The translations under genes were made by a program, and so were the position numbers. This document shows, one piece after another, positions 17,283-25,625 of a stretch of DNA of 47,651 nt (positions within the stretch are counted from its first letter, which is position 1; each line of letters begins with the position of its first letter). Under the pieces are notes generated by a model. The model was not told the DNA's origin, ran no database searches, and saw only the letters and a list, made by a program, of their open reading frames with translations. Origin of the DNA: an uncultured Lachnospiraceae bacterium (GTDB taxonomy: Bacteria; Bacillota; Clostridia; Lachnospirales; Lachnospiraceae); contig CAMVOY010000013.1 of assembly GCA_947169235.1 (NCBI GenBank), forward strand, positions 1-47,651, given 5' to 3'.

Positions 17283-18477
17283 CAGTACAGGCAGCTATAT
17301 CCGTCTATCCGGAGATGACAAGGACAGGATGTGTGATAGGATACTCACCGGGAACTGCGTCAAGGGCATCCTTCCTCTCGATATAGAATATGTAAACGGA
17401 AATCGAGAATACGTATATGAGACATCGGGATATAAATCATTGTCAGAAACATTGGAAGAATCTCCCCTTTCAAAAGCGCAATGGATAAATGTATTCCTAA
17501 GCTTACTCTCTGTCGAGCAGGAACTGGAGGATTACCTGCTTGACAGTGAACATATGGTAATAAACACGGATACTGTTTTTCTCAGACACAAGGATATGAC
17601 CATGGCATGCATATACCGGGCAGAGCATAAAGCGCCACTTTGCGAGCAACTGAACAGATTATGCGAGCAAATACTAAAGTATCCTGAATACGACAGGGAG
17701 CAAACGGAACTGATCTATAGATTCCACTCATTGACCGTTGCAAAAAACGTAACGGTAAAACAGATCCGCGATTTTATTTCAGATGAGGGAAAAGATTTCC
17801 ATGAAGAACAACGGGTTACGGAAAAAGATGAGGCATCTCAGTTTCGGAGGTTTATATCCGGACCCGTGGACAAGGCAAGAGGAGAAAAGGGGCTTCTACA
17901 TGAAAACAGCATGTCGAAGAATGCCAAGAAACCCGGCGCCAAGAAAGGCCTGAATGTGTTATCATATCTGCTTCCGATCGGACTGGTATGTACCGGAATC
18001 ATCATTCCAACTGCTTGTTTATATCTCGGGATACTGAGTTCTTCTGTATCCGGCAATATTGATATCCCCAAGGCAGTGGGTGCCTATGCATTTTTCATTC
18101 TAGTCGCTGTCTATGGCGCTTTCAAACTATGCCCCAAAAGATCACAGGCTATGGTATGGGAGGATGACGATGAACTGTCAGTTTGTCTTTTGCCTCAGGT
18201 ATCAGGTTTATGCACCATTCCCGTTGGCATGTTCCCATGGCAGATCGGCAGAGATGAGAAAAGCGTGGATGCGGTCATTGATAGAGACGGAATCTCTCCT
18301 ATACATGCCAGGTTTGACAAAGAAAGCACATCTGTATACGTAACAGATGAGGAGTCCTCATCAGGCACTCTTCTAAACAGAAGCCGGCTTATCCCATGGG
18401 AGAAAACCCGCCTAAAGGACGGAGACATACTGTCCTTTGGCGCAGCGTCGTATGTTGTTGAAATCACAGAGGGCTAA
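17260..18477 (+). CDS. FHA-domain membrane protein (DUF6382-like)
   Basis: This 405-residue protein ends the Tad operon. The N-terminal 190 residues resemble DUF6382 regions of clostridial FHA proteins. Two hydrophobic segments lie at about 231-255 and 273-290. The C-terminal FHA domain (about 315-400) has GRDEKSVDAVI, the HARF strand and SSSGTLLN, the phosphothreonine-binding loops. It probably tethers phosphorylated partners at the membrane and may regulate pilus assembly. No Ser/Thr kinase gene is nearby. A good AAAGGAG site supports the start. Confidence 0.82.
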   Translation: MIKEQWSDSTGSYIRLSGDDKDRMCDRILTGNCVKGILPLDIEYVNGNREYVYETSGYKSLSETLEESPLSKAQWINVFLSLLSVEQELEDYLLDSEHMVINTDTVFLRHKDMTMACIYRAEHKAPLCEQLNRLCEQILKYPEYDREQTELIYRFHSLTVAKNVTVKQIRDFISDEGKDFHEEQRVTEKDEASQFRRFISGPVDKARGEKGLLHENSMSKNAKKPGAKKGLNVLSYLLPIGLVCTGIIIPTACLYLGILSSSVSGNIDIPKAVGAYAFFILVAVYGAFKLCPKRSQAMVWEDDDELSVCLLPQVSGLCTIPVGMFPWQIGRDEKSVDAVIDRDGISPIHARFDKESTSVYVTDEESSSGTLLNRSRLIPWEKTRLKDGDILSFGAASYVVEITEG

Positions 18478-18493
18478 TAGCTACCCCTGAACG

Positions 18494-18540
18494 TTGACAT
18501 TATGTGACAGTTATGGTATAATTATCACATGATTATCACA
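18494..18540 (+). promoter_or_regulatory. Consensus promoter and operator repeats of the TA module
   Basis: TTGACA (18494-18499) and TATAAT (18517-18522) match consensus with 17-base spacing. Two direct copies of ATTATCACA (18521-18529 and 18532-18540) are offset by 11 bases, one helical turn, and the first overlaps the -10. They are a plausible operator for the antitoxin. AAGGAGGG follows as the ribosome-binding site. Confidence 0.75.
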
Positions 18541-18556
18541 CAAGGAGGGTTTCCAA

Positions 18557-18817
18557 ATGGCTACTATTATCCCAATCAAAGAACTCAAAAACACTTCACA
18601 GATTTCTGATTTATGCCATAAATCCGATGAGCCAATTTTTATTACTAAAAACGGATATGGTGACATGGTTTTGATGAGCATGGATCTGTATGAAGAAACA
18701 ACAAAGAGGTATCAAATGTATGATATGATTCAAAAAGCGGAAGAACAGATTGATAGTGGAGAATCAAATGATGCCAGAGCTGTTCTTTCCCAAATAAGGA
18801 GAAAACATGGCATATAG
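18557..18817 (+). CDS. Phd/YefM-family antitoxin
   Basis: This 86-residue protein shows the Phd/YefM pattern: an N-terminal DNA-binding dimer region (IIPIKELKNTSQISDLC, then PIFITKNGYGDMVLMSMDLYEE) and a helical C-terminal tail that would wrap the toxin. It is read from a consensus promoter with operator-like repeats, as expected of an autoregulated antitoxin. The toxin gene overlaps its last 11 bases. It lies between the pilus operon and the flagellar genes, both of which belong to the chromosomal backbone. Confidence 0.88.
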   Translation: MATIIPIKELKNTSQISDLCHKSDEPIFITKNGYGDMVLMSMDLYEETTKRYQMYDMIQKAEEQIDSGESNDARAVLSQIRRKHGI

Positions 18818-19124
18818 TGTAATAATTCCGCCCATCGTCGAAGAACAAATTGATCGATGTGTATCCTATCTAACTGACCATTTACACAATCAACAAGCCG
18901 CGTCAAAACTGCTTGATGAAATCACAATAGCGATTAACAGGCTCGAAGACAATCCTCATGCATACGATGTATCTCACGACTTATACCTTGCAAGCCTGGG
19001 ATACAGAGAGGTAAATCTCAAATCCATGGATTATCATTTTGTGTTTAGAATTGTTAAAGAAAATGTCCACATTTTAGGATTCTTCCATGGATTGGAAGAC
19101 TATTTAAATAAAACATTGGAATGA
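18807..19124 (+). CDS. RelE/ParE-family toxin
   Basis: This 105-residue protein has the ParE/RelE layout: two N-terminal helices (VEEQIDRCVSYLTDHL and QAASKLLDEITIAINRLEDNP), then the sheet with LGYREVNLKSMDYHFVFRI and VHILGFFHG. The YREVNL-YHFVFRI pattern is typical of plasmid-stabilisation toxins. It overlaps the antitoxin by 11 bases and starts just after AAGGAGAAA. Whether it cleaves mRNA (RelE) or targets gyrase (ParE) cannot be told from the sequence. Confidence 0.86.
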   Translation: MAYSVIIPPIVEEQIDRCVSYLTDHLHNQQAASKLLDEITIAINRLEDNPHAYDVSHDLYLASLGYREVNLKSMDYHFVFRIVKENVHILGFFHGLEDYLNKTLE

Positions 19125-19146
19125 GATAAGCTACTGAGGCAAAAAC

Positions 19147-19186
19147 AAAACACCGCACACCCGATAAACACGGGGTGCGGTGTTTT
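19147..19186. terminator. Bidirectional terminator between the TA module and fliS
   Basis: AACACCGCAC pairs with GTGCGGTGTT, with an inner CCC/GGG pair, and the structure is flanked by A-runs and T-runs on the two sides. It can end both the toxin-antitoxin transcript and the convergent flagellin-fliS transcript. Confidence 0.85.
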
Positions 19187-19187
19187 A

Positions 19188-19670
19188 TTATGCTCTGAAA
19201 CCTCTGCTTGGATTCACTCCCACTCCGATAGTCTCACGAAGATCAGATCCCGGTCCATACGTAAGACCGGCAACGATAGTTTGAGTGTTCTTCATAAGAG
19301 GTGCTGAATCATCCTGCTTCGCTACCTCCTTGAACGACTGTAATAATCCCTCAAGGATGTTTGTTGTGTGATCGAAGCGCTCCGGATCACGATTCGCGAT
19401 ACCCTGACATAATTCGCGGTAGCCGAAGATGTAGAGCTGACGCAGATACGTTGAAATGTTATAATGCATATCAAGTGCGTACATCAGCTCCTGAATCATA
19501 CTTTTTGCGCGATCTATCTCATGACGCGCATCGGCAATAGCACCGGCCTCGAGGGCGTCCCTCCCCTCTTTGATTGAGGCCAGTGCCACTTCATAGATAA
19601 CAACAACCAATTCCGAGCGATTTGCCTGCGTTACACGCGTAGCAAATGCCTGGAGAGTTGATTTGTCCAT
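19188..19670 (-). CDS. fliS: Flagellar export chaperone FliS
   Basis: This 160-residue helical protein fits FliS, the chaperone that binds the flagellin C-terminus in the cytoplasm and prevents early polymerisation. Helices such as RSELVVVIYEVALASIKEG and LDMHYNISTYLRQLYIFGYREL match the family. It is longer than the usual 125-135 residues because of a C-terminal tail. It follows flagellin by 18 bases, with AAGGAG before the ATG, and ends at a strong terminator, so it is the last gene of the DUF6240-flagellin-fliS unit. Confidence 0.88.
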   Translation of the reverse strand: MDKSTLQAFATRVTQANRSELVVVIYEVALASIKEGRDALEAGAIADARHEIDRAKSMIQELMYALDMHYNISTYLRQLYIFGYRELCQGIANRDPERFDHTTNILEGLLQSFKEVAKQDDSAPLMKNTQTIVAGLTYGPGSDLRETIGVGVNPSRGFRA

Positions 19671-19688
19671 AACTAATCTCCTTTATAC

Positions 19689-21164
19689 TTAACCCTGTAA
19701 CATCTGTAAGATATTCTGTGGCTGATTGTTTGCCTGTGAGAGCATCGATACGCCTGCCTGAACGAGCACCTGATACTGGGTATATTTGGTCATCTCCTCA
19801 CTCATATCGACATCCTCTATACGTGAGCATGCTTCAGTAAGGTTTTCGCTCGTCTCATCCACAGATGCAACCGCTGACTCCATACGGTTCTGGTAAGCAC
19901 CGAGTTTAGCACGTACGCTTGTTACAAATGTAACCGCTGCATCAAACTTTGAAATCGCATCCTGTGCTCCATCATATGTACATACATTACAATACTCGAT
20001 ATGCATCGACTTGCAGTTTACCGGAGGAACGCTCATATCTATGGTCTGACCTTCGTTAGCTCCAATCTGAACTGCCACATAACCTGCATCAAGCATGGTT
20101 ACGGTTGCACCCCTCTGCGCTGCTGTCAAAGCAGAGAACTCACCTGATGTCATCTTACTGAATGCATCCGCATCGAATATCATCTCAAAACCGCCACGAT
20201 CTGTCACGGTGATACGACCGCCATCAGTGAAAACCGTCGCTGTCGCGGAAAAATTCGCACCGAGCGGCGTTGATACCTTTACGTCCTCTCCATGCTCCTG
20301 ATTTGAAGGACTTATCGCATTCAATCCGAGACGTGATGCCAAAGGCTCATCTGCATGGATATTAATCTTCTGTGACATTCCTGTTTCTTTTGTCTTAAAC
20401 TCAAGCACCGATCCAGCTGTTCCCAGTCCAACCTCGGCTGCATCCTCTGCAGCGGAAGCACGAGGAGTCACAACAACATTCATATATTCTCCGGTATCAC
20501 GGATCTTTTGGTACACATCCTGAAGAGAATCATTCTCATCAACATCTATCTGAATACCGTTCATATAGATCGAACCGCTGTAATTCGCTTTCTCTGTCTG
20601 CATATCTCCTGTCGGGAAATTAGCTGTTGCCCTTGCCGGTTTAGGCTGAGCTGTTATTGTCATACTATAGCTCGTCAACTTAACATCATCAGAAGCTGAA
20701 ATCAGTTTAACATTAACATTGCTTGATGATGACTGTCTGGTACATGTTCCATCAAGAACAGTCATCGTATTGAACTCTGTATCACGTGAGATTCGATCAA
20801 TTTCCGTACGAAGCTGGTCTATCTCCTGCTGGATAGCAACGCGATCCTCAACGGTCGTCGTTCCCATATTCGCTGCCTGCACGCTCAGCTCTCTGCATCG
20901 CTGAACCATGTTCTCAACCTCGTTAAGAGCACCCTCTGTAGTCTGGATGAAAGCGATACCATCAGAACCGTTTTCAGACGCACGCATAAGACCTCGGATC
21001 TGCGCATGCATCTTGTGAGAGATAGCCATGCCCGCTGCATCATCCGCTGCCTTTACAATACGATATCCACTGGAAAGTCTGTTTGTAGAAGCGGTCAGAC
21101 GTTTCTGAACCGCATTTAGATTGAAGTTGGCTCTCTGAGCCTCGATATTATTATTTACTTTCAT
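19689..21164 (-). CDS. Flagellin with cysteine-containing variable region
   Basis: This 491-residue flagellin has conserved N-terminal D0/D1 (1 to about 140, including RLSSGYRI, AADDAAGMAIS and QRCRELSVQAAN) and C-terminal D1/D0 (about 400-491, ending LSQANNQPQNILQMLQG). The middle (about 145-395) is variable and surface exposed. Six cysteines are present (90, 141, 384, 392, 395, 446), which is rare in flagellins. AGGAGG lies close to the ATG. It lies 35 bases after a DUF6240-like gene and is followed by fliS. No promoter is obvious in the short gap, so it may be read from the upstream sigma-D-like promoter. Confidence 0.95.
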   Translation of the reverse strand: MKVNNNIEAQRANFNLNAVQKRLTASTNRLSSGYRIVKAADDAAGMAISHKMHAQIRGLMRASENGSDGIAFIQTTEGALNEVENMVQRCRELSVQAANMGTTTVEDRVAIQQEIDQLRTEIDRISRDTEFNTMTVLDGTCTRQSSSSNVNVKLISASDDVKLTSYSMTITAQPKPARATANFPTGDMQTEKANYSGSIYMNGIQIDVDENDSLQDVYQKIRDTGEYMNVVVTPRASAAEDAAEVGLGTAGSVLEFKTKETGMSQKINIHADEPLASRLGLNAISPSNQEHGEDVKVSTPLGANFSATATVFTDGGRITVTDRGGFEMIFDADAFSKMTSGEFSALTAAQRGATVTMLDAGYVAVQIGANEGQTIDMSVPPVNCKSMHIEYCNVCTYDGAQDAISKFDAAVTFVTSVRAKLGAYQNRMESAVASVDETSENLTEACSRIEDVDMSEEMTKYTQYQVLVQAGVSMLSQANNQPQNILQMLQG

Positions 21165-21199
21165 GATGATACCTCCTATTTAACAACGAACCTTCACTT

Positions 21200-24181
21200 T
21201 CAGATACTCTGAAGGAAGCACTTTGCGATACGGTACAGATCCTGATTCTTTGCACCTTTAGTCTCGCTTCCTACATGAAGAGAATTCCGTTCGCCATCAA
21301 AAAGGCTGTTACCATCCATTGTAAAACCGATCTCTTCCAATCCTTTTGTAAAACGATCCATAAGCTCCGCATACACATCAAAGCTGTCTTTGTTAGCTGC
21401 AGTCACAAAACCGTTTACCCTTGTCCCGTTCAGCTTGAATGTTCCCTGAAGTCTTCCAAGCTCATCCGAGTCAGTCGTGATCTCTACGGTCCCACGCTCA
21501 GCTCCATCTTCCCTTATGGTGACGTTTACATCCACGACACCACGCTCGGTCATCACCGGTACCTCGTACATCTGATACCTGCGGATCGCTTTGTAGAAGG
21601 ATATATGCCCGGCCATCCTTGCCGTGGCTTTGATCTTATCACTAGTTATATCGTCAGATTCCTTGGAATCCTCAAGAGTCTTTAAGTGAGTTTTTTCTAT
21701 TTCATCATAAATCTCGTCGACATCGTCCTGATCGAAGCGCTCTATCACTCTCTCCGACTCTTCCTCCGTCCACAGATTTCTCGCATCACGCATGTTGTGC
21801 CTGATATAGTCGCCCGCAGACACGATATTTCCCATGGTCTGAGGGAGCTCGATCTCTTCCAAAAATGTTCCGGCGGAGCTCATCTGCTCTGCCACTTGAC
21901 GCATATCTTCGGCCATTTCTTTATAATACTCATCCATCTCGCTATCTGATTCACCATGCTCTGCACACAGATCAAAAAGCTCCTCCGGCGTCATCTCATT
22001 CACATCGCCCATGTATGCAGCCATTGCCTTCGGTGAGAGCGCGAGCTTGAGCTGTGGCACCTCACTCTTTATAAATGCACTCATGATCTGTGCATCGATG
22101 GATATCCCCTTTGACTCGGAACGCTCCGTAGCACCGGCCTCATCGGAGACCTCCGCATCCACGTGACCTTTTTTTCTGGTACGTGATGCCTCGAGGAGAT
22201 TTTTCAGAGAAATATCACGCCCTTCGTTTACAAGCTGTCCTACCAGCGCGCCATCACTTTTTTCTATCTTGTCAAGGAGACGATAGATACCGATCATACT
22301 CTCACGCTCTTCTTCAGAAACCGCCTTCTGTCTGTCGAGTTTCCAAAGGAATCGTGAAAATGCGATATCCTCGCTTCCCACCTCTTCGCTTATACGCTCC
22401 ACCTGCTCCTCGAGCTGATCGAGCGAGAGCTCGAGAGGATTGATATTCTCGTCAACCATGCGCTTAACAACCTGCGGCTTCATGGCATCCATAAGTGTAT
22501 TCACACGATTGTCGTAAGTCTGCATCTGCAGAACGGACTCCCTGGTTATCTCCATACTATTGTAGCCAAGTATCCTCAACGCACGCTCGTTCGCTGCGGT
22601 TTTCGGCATACCGAGCTCGTCAAGCATAGATCCGAGATTATTAAATGCCTTTCTTATCGAATCACCGAGATCCGATCTGACCTCTGTCCCTACAGCCTCG
22701 TATGTATTCTCAAGCTTTCTAAAAATGTCAAGCTGGACCGGTGTTCTACTCCCGGCTCCCTGCGAGGCCTGTGTCCCCGTCATCTGATATCCGGCACGAA
22801 GCTCGGCTGCCTCACTGTGAAGCTCTGCAAACGTTATAGTCTGTCTTCTCTCGAAAGTGTTCGACAAAAGTTCTACCGGAGAACCCAGGATATTTTTAGC
22901 TGCTGTCGTAGCCTCGTAAACCCAATCTCTGTTGTCATTATCCGTAAGCGCAGTCTCTTCAAAAAGAGCTTCCTTTGCGCTCTGCTCGATGGAACGGAGC
23001 TTGTCCACTATCTCCTCGAGATTGTTTATATCTATGGTCACACCGAGATTACTCATCTGTCTTGCAGCCGAGATCGTCATGGTAAGTCTGATCTCTTCAA
23101 GCCTTCGTCTGGCTGTGACCGTATCCTCGGGATACACCTTCTTTACGGTCGCATCGTCAGTGTTCACCAGTCTGTCTACGAGCTTACGTACTTCCTCGCG
23201 GCTCATATGGGACAGATCAGCTTCTGTTGCCGATACTCCCTCCTCCATCTCGCTGATGATCCTGCCCAAAAGTGTCTCCGTATCCATATCACTGAGTTTC
23301 TGAACGGTATCTGTCTGCGCTATGTTTTCCTTTGTTACGGGTATATCGTTCTGATAGAGCCATCTTGCGATATCGATCCTGCCCTGATCAGCCTTCTCTC
23401 CCAAAAAGTTCTCTATCTGATCCTTTACATCTTCAAAGCCGTCAGCCAAACTCTCATCGGGGACAGCCATCTTCTCTGTTTCTTTCTCAGCGCTATCCTC
23501 TTTGGTTTCCTTACCGATGCGGACTTCTCCGGATCCATAAAGAGAATCATTTATTGTATTGGGAGTTACGTTGTTTTCATTTTTAACCATATACTGCATC
23601 GAAGCATCAGAAAATGAGCGGACGCCCTCTGCCATGCCCACTGCCTTTTTGATATCCTCGGGAGTATCCTTAAGAATTGGAAGATCGGAATTAGCCAACG
23701 CCTGACTCATCATGGACAGAAGTCTCGCATCCTGAGCTATTTCCTCGGATTTCTCACGGATGTCTTTCTCTGCCTCGCGAACCCTTTTGGCCTCATCCTC
23801 CACAGATTCTTCTCTTACGTCACGCTGTGCCTTTACACGAACCAAAGCGCGCTCAAGAGAGGACGCGGTATACTCCTCCAAAGGTGTTTTTTCCTCGGAG
23901 AGATCATGCGCATCCTCACCTGTCATACATTGAGAAATAAAGTTTGCCGGATCCATCACGTCGAGGTCCGAGCTTACTTCCTTTATATCAAGTTGTTTTG
24001 CCACTTCTTCTGCATATGTGCCCGTGGTCATAGTCTGTTTGTGATTCCCAAACTCTGCCTGTACAACGCTGTCCATAGCTCCGATCTTATCGGTATTTCT
24101 GCCGTCCGTGGCAATAGGTACTGATACATTTTTAACAGTATCATGAGAGTTCAGGGAACGCGGATCAAAATTTACCTGCAT
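21200..24181 (-). CDS. DUF6240-like protein upstream of flagellin
   Basis: This very large (993-residue), acidic, helix-rich and mostly charged protein has no signal peptide or membrane segment. It resembles DUF6240-type proteins found near flagellar genes in Lachnospiraceae. The C-terminal 120 residues (about 870-990), with strands around VPVMTERGVVDVNVTIRE and GTFKLNGTRVNGFV, are reminiscent of the FliK hook-length-control C-domain, and the long extended N-terminal part also fits a ruler. That assignment is tentative. It has AGGAGGG before the ATG and a sigma-D-like promoter, and is followed by flagellin. Confidence 0.7.
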   Translation of the reverse strand: MQVNFDPRSLNSHDTVKNVSVPIATDGRNTDKIGAMDSVVQAEFGNHKQTMTTGTYAEEVAKQLDIKEVSSDLDVMDPANFISQCMTGEDAHDLSEEKTPLEEYTASSLERALVRVKAQRDVREESVEDEAKRVREAEKDIREKSEEIAQDARLLSMMSQALANSDLPILKDTPEDIKKAVGMAEGVRSFSDASMQYMVKNENNVTPNTINDSLYGSGEVRIGKETKEDSAEKETEKMAVPDESLADGFEDVKDQIENFLGEKADQGRIDIARWLYQNDIPVTKENIAQTDTVQKLSDMDTETLLGRIISEMEEGVSATEADLSHMSREEVRKLVDRLVNTDDATVKKVYPEDTVTARRRLEEIRLTMTISAARQMSNLGVTIDINNLEEIVDKLRSIEQSAKEALFEETALTDNDNRDWVYEATTAAKNILGSPVELLSNTFERRQTITFAELHSEAAELRAGYQMTGTQASQGAGSRTPVQLDIFRKLENTYEAVGTEVRSDLGDSIRKAFNNLGSMLDELGMPKTAANERALRILGYNSMEITRESVLQMQTYDNRVNTLMDAMKPQVVKRMVDENINPLELSLDQLEEQVERISEEVGSEDIAFSRFLWKLDRQKAVSEEERESMIGIYRLLDKIEKSDGALVGQLVNEGRDISLKNLLEASRTRKKGHVDAEVSDEAGATERSESKGISIDAQIMSAFIKSEVPQLKLALSPKAMAAYMGDVNEMTPEELFDLCAEHGESDSEMDEYYKEMAEDMRQVAEQMSSAGTFLEEIELPQTMGNIVSAGDYIRHNMRDARNLWTEEESERVIERFDQDDVDEIYDEIEKTHLKTLEDSKESDDITSDKIKATARMAGHISFYKAIRRYQMYEVPVMTERGVVDVNVTIREDGAERGTVEITTDSDELGRLQGTFKLNGTRVNGFVTAANKDSFDVYAELMDRFTKGLEEIGFTMDGNSLFDGERNSLHVGSETKGAKNQDLYRIAKCFLQSI

Positions 24182-24217
24182 ACGCGTGCCCTCCTGTCCT
24201 CATTGCTTGTGTTTTAT

Positions 24218-24245
24218 TTATCGGCATCAGCGCTTCGTTTCTTTA
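24218..24245 (-). promoter_or_regulatory. Candidate sigma-D (FliA-type) flagellar promoter
   Basis: On the minus strand TAAA (24242-24245) and GCCGATAA (24218-24225) are separated by 16 bases. The consensus for sigma-D/sigma-28 is TAAA-N15-GCCGATAA, so spacing is off by one. It lies 36 bases upstream of the DUF6240-like start and just downstream of a terminator, which isolates the late flagellar unit. Confidence 0.7.
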
Positions 24246-24268
24246 GAAAAATCGCCTCAAACTCAAAA

Positions 24269-24309
24269 TGCCCCTCTATCCCGAACAGTTCGTCCGTGAT
24301 AGAGGGGCA
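24269..24309 (-). terminator. Terminator of the degenerate HD-GYP gene
   Basis: TGCCCCTCTATC pairs with GATAGAGGGGCA across a short region that itself contains CGAA/TTCG arms. On the minus strand it is followed by TTTTGAGTTTG. It lies 14 bases after the stop codon. Confidence 0.75.
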
Positions 24310-24322
24310 CATTATGTTCTGT

Positions 24323-25486
24323 TTATGAAAATACTGATTTGATGTCCGACTCACCCATAGGTCCTAACGGAGCGAACTGATCGAGCAGATCACGATCCAT
24401 CTGTATACGATTGTCCATCGTCTTCATAACATCTACGATCTTTACCTCGCTCTTCACTGTCGGGAGCGACAGGTCATACAATGTGTTTGTACGGAACTCG
24501 ATGACCATCGGCTCGAAGATCGCATCATCGTTGCCCTTGATAACGAGACCTTTTTCGATGCGTTCAACCACCTCACCCGTGATCTCTTTTTTCTTCACCT
24601 CGAGCTCTACACATACACCCGGATAAAGAATATTGATAGCCTTGATAAGTGCATTTACGATCATCGGATCATATTTATCCTCGTTGTCAAGGAAGTGGCG
24701 CACCGCCAGCACCTCGGATGTCGGCTCCGTTTCAGACTTCATCGCCGTCATACGATCATATGTATCAGCTATATAAAGAATGTTTGCATTCACATTCATC
24801 CTCAGGGCTTCCGGAAGCTCCTCACCGGTACCCTCTCTCACATATATCTCCTGCATATGCTTTATCAGGTTCATGATCTCATCATCGAGCTCACCATATG
24901 TTCTGAGGATATCCTCGGTGTTTGACTTGATCACCTTGCGCACCTCAGGATCCACATTTATCCCGTCCGGAACTTCTTTAAGTCTGATCACACCCAGATC
25001 ATGCAGCACCGCTGCCTTTATTATCATATTGAGCCTGCCACCCTTCACTCCAAGCTGGCCGGCTATAAGAGCGGAAAGGATAGCCACATTGAGTACATGC
25101 TTATAAACAAAATCCTCACTGCTCCTCAAACTCTGAACAAAATTGATCTTGTGGTCTATCGCGCCATAGTTCTTTATGACCAGAGAGCAGAGCCAGTCAA
25201 GACCCTTGTCCTTTTTACCCATGGCGATCAGGTCCAGATCCTCACGGATCGAGAAGACAGCCATAGTCTGGAATCTCTCGAAGTTTATATCATCTTCCGT
25301 CATCGGCGGTACCGGCTCTGCCGGCTCGAGGATATACAGGCCCATGAGATTGAAGTTCTTGATTCCATAGATGGCCTGCATAGTCAGCTTGGTATCACGA
25401 TCATAGAGCAGAACGCCGTTCTTGTTGTAGATAGGCTTTCCCAGACGCATGCCGGGCTTCAACTCATCAACCTTAACAAATAGCAT
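24323..25486 (-). CDS. HD-domain protein, degenerate HD-GYP
   Basis: This 387-residue cytoplasmic protein has an N-terminal region (1 to about 60) typical of HD-GYP proteins, VKVDELKPGMRLGKPIY. Its HD domain has H130 and H162-D163 (LHDLG). Key parts are changed: the lysine of HDxGK is valine, HHE is HMQE, and the GYP loop reads REGTGEELP. YIADTYDRMTA is kept. It may bind c-di-GMP without cleaving it, or act on another substrate. A C-terminal PilZ-like region (about 285-387) may follow. It lies beside the flagellar unit and has its own promoter and terminator. Confidence 0.75.
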   Translation of the reverse strand: MLFVKVDELKPGMRLGKPIYNKNGVLLYDRDTKLTMQAIYGIKNFNLMGLYILEPAEPVPPMTEDDINFERFQTMAVFSIREDLDLIAMGKKDKGLDWLCSLVIKNYGAIDHKINFVQSLRSSEDFVYKHVLNVAILSALIAGQLGVKGGRLNMIIKAAVLHDLGVIRLKEVPDGINVDPEVRKVIKSNTEDILRTYGELDDEIMNLIKHMQEIYVREGTGEELPEALRMNVNANILYIADTYDRMTAMKSETEPTSEVLAVRHFLDNEDKYDPMIVNALIKAINILYPGVCVELEVKKKEITGEVVERIEKGLVIKGNDDAIFEPMVIEFRTNTLYDLSLPTVKSEVKIVDVMKTMDNRIQMDRDLLDQFAPLGPMGESDIKSVFS

Positions 25487-25547
25487 ATTACTCCTCCTAA
25501 TGATGTTTTTATTTCAGTAATGTTTGATTTTTCTTCTTATATGTTAT

Positions 25548-25576
25548 ATAATAACAGTAATTGACAACTTTATCAA
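25548..25576 (-). promoter_or_regulatory. Sigma-A-like promoter of the HD gene
   Basis: On the minus strand TTGATA (25571-25576) and TATTAT (25548-25553) are separated by 17 bases, about 60 bases upstream of the start codon. The region also holds a plus-strand promoter candidate. Confidence 0.55.
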
Positions 25577-25590
25577 GTAAAAAATACCAT
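25561..25590 (+). promoter_or_regulatory. Weak promoter candidate for the subtilisin gene
   Basis: TTGACA (25561-25566) is followed after 18 bases by TACCAT (25585-25590). The -10 is poor. It lies 35 bases before the start codon and overlaps the -35 of the divergent HD-gene promoter. Confidence 0.4.
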
Positions 25591-25625
25591 TTTTCGATAT
25601 ATGAACCCCGGAGGACACCATATTT

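Noticed and set aside
22817-23617. A 266-codon open frame on the plus strand inside the DUF6240-like gene
   Set aside because: It is antisense to a well-supported gene, has no ribosome-binding site and its composition is what an antisense frame would give.
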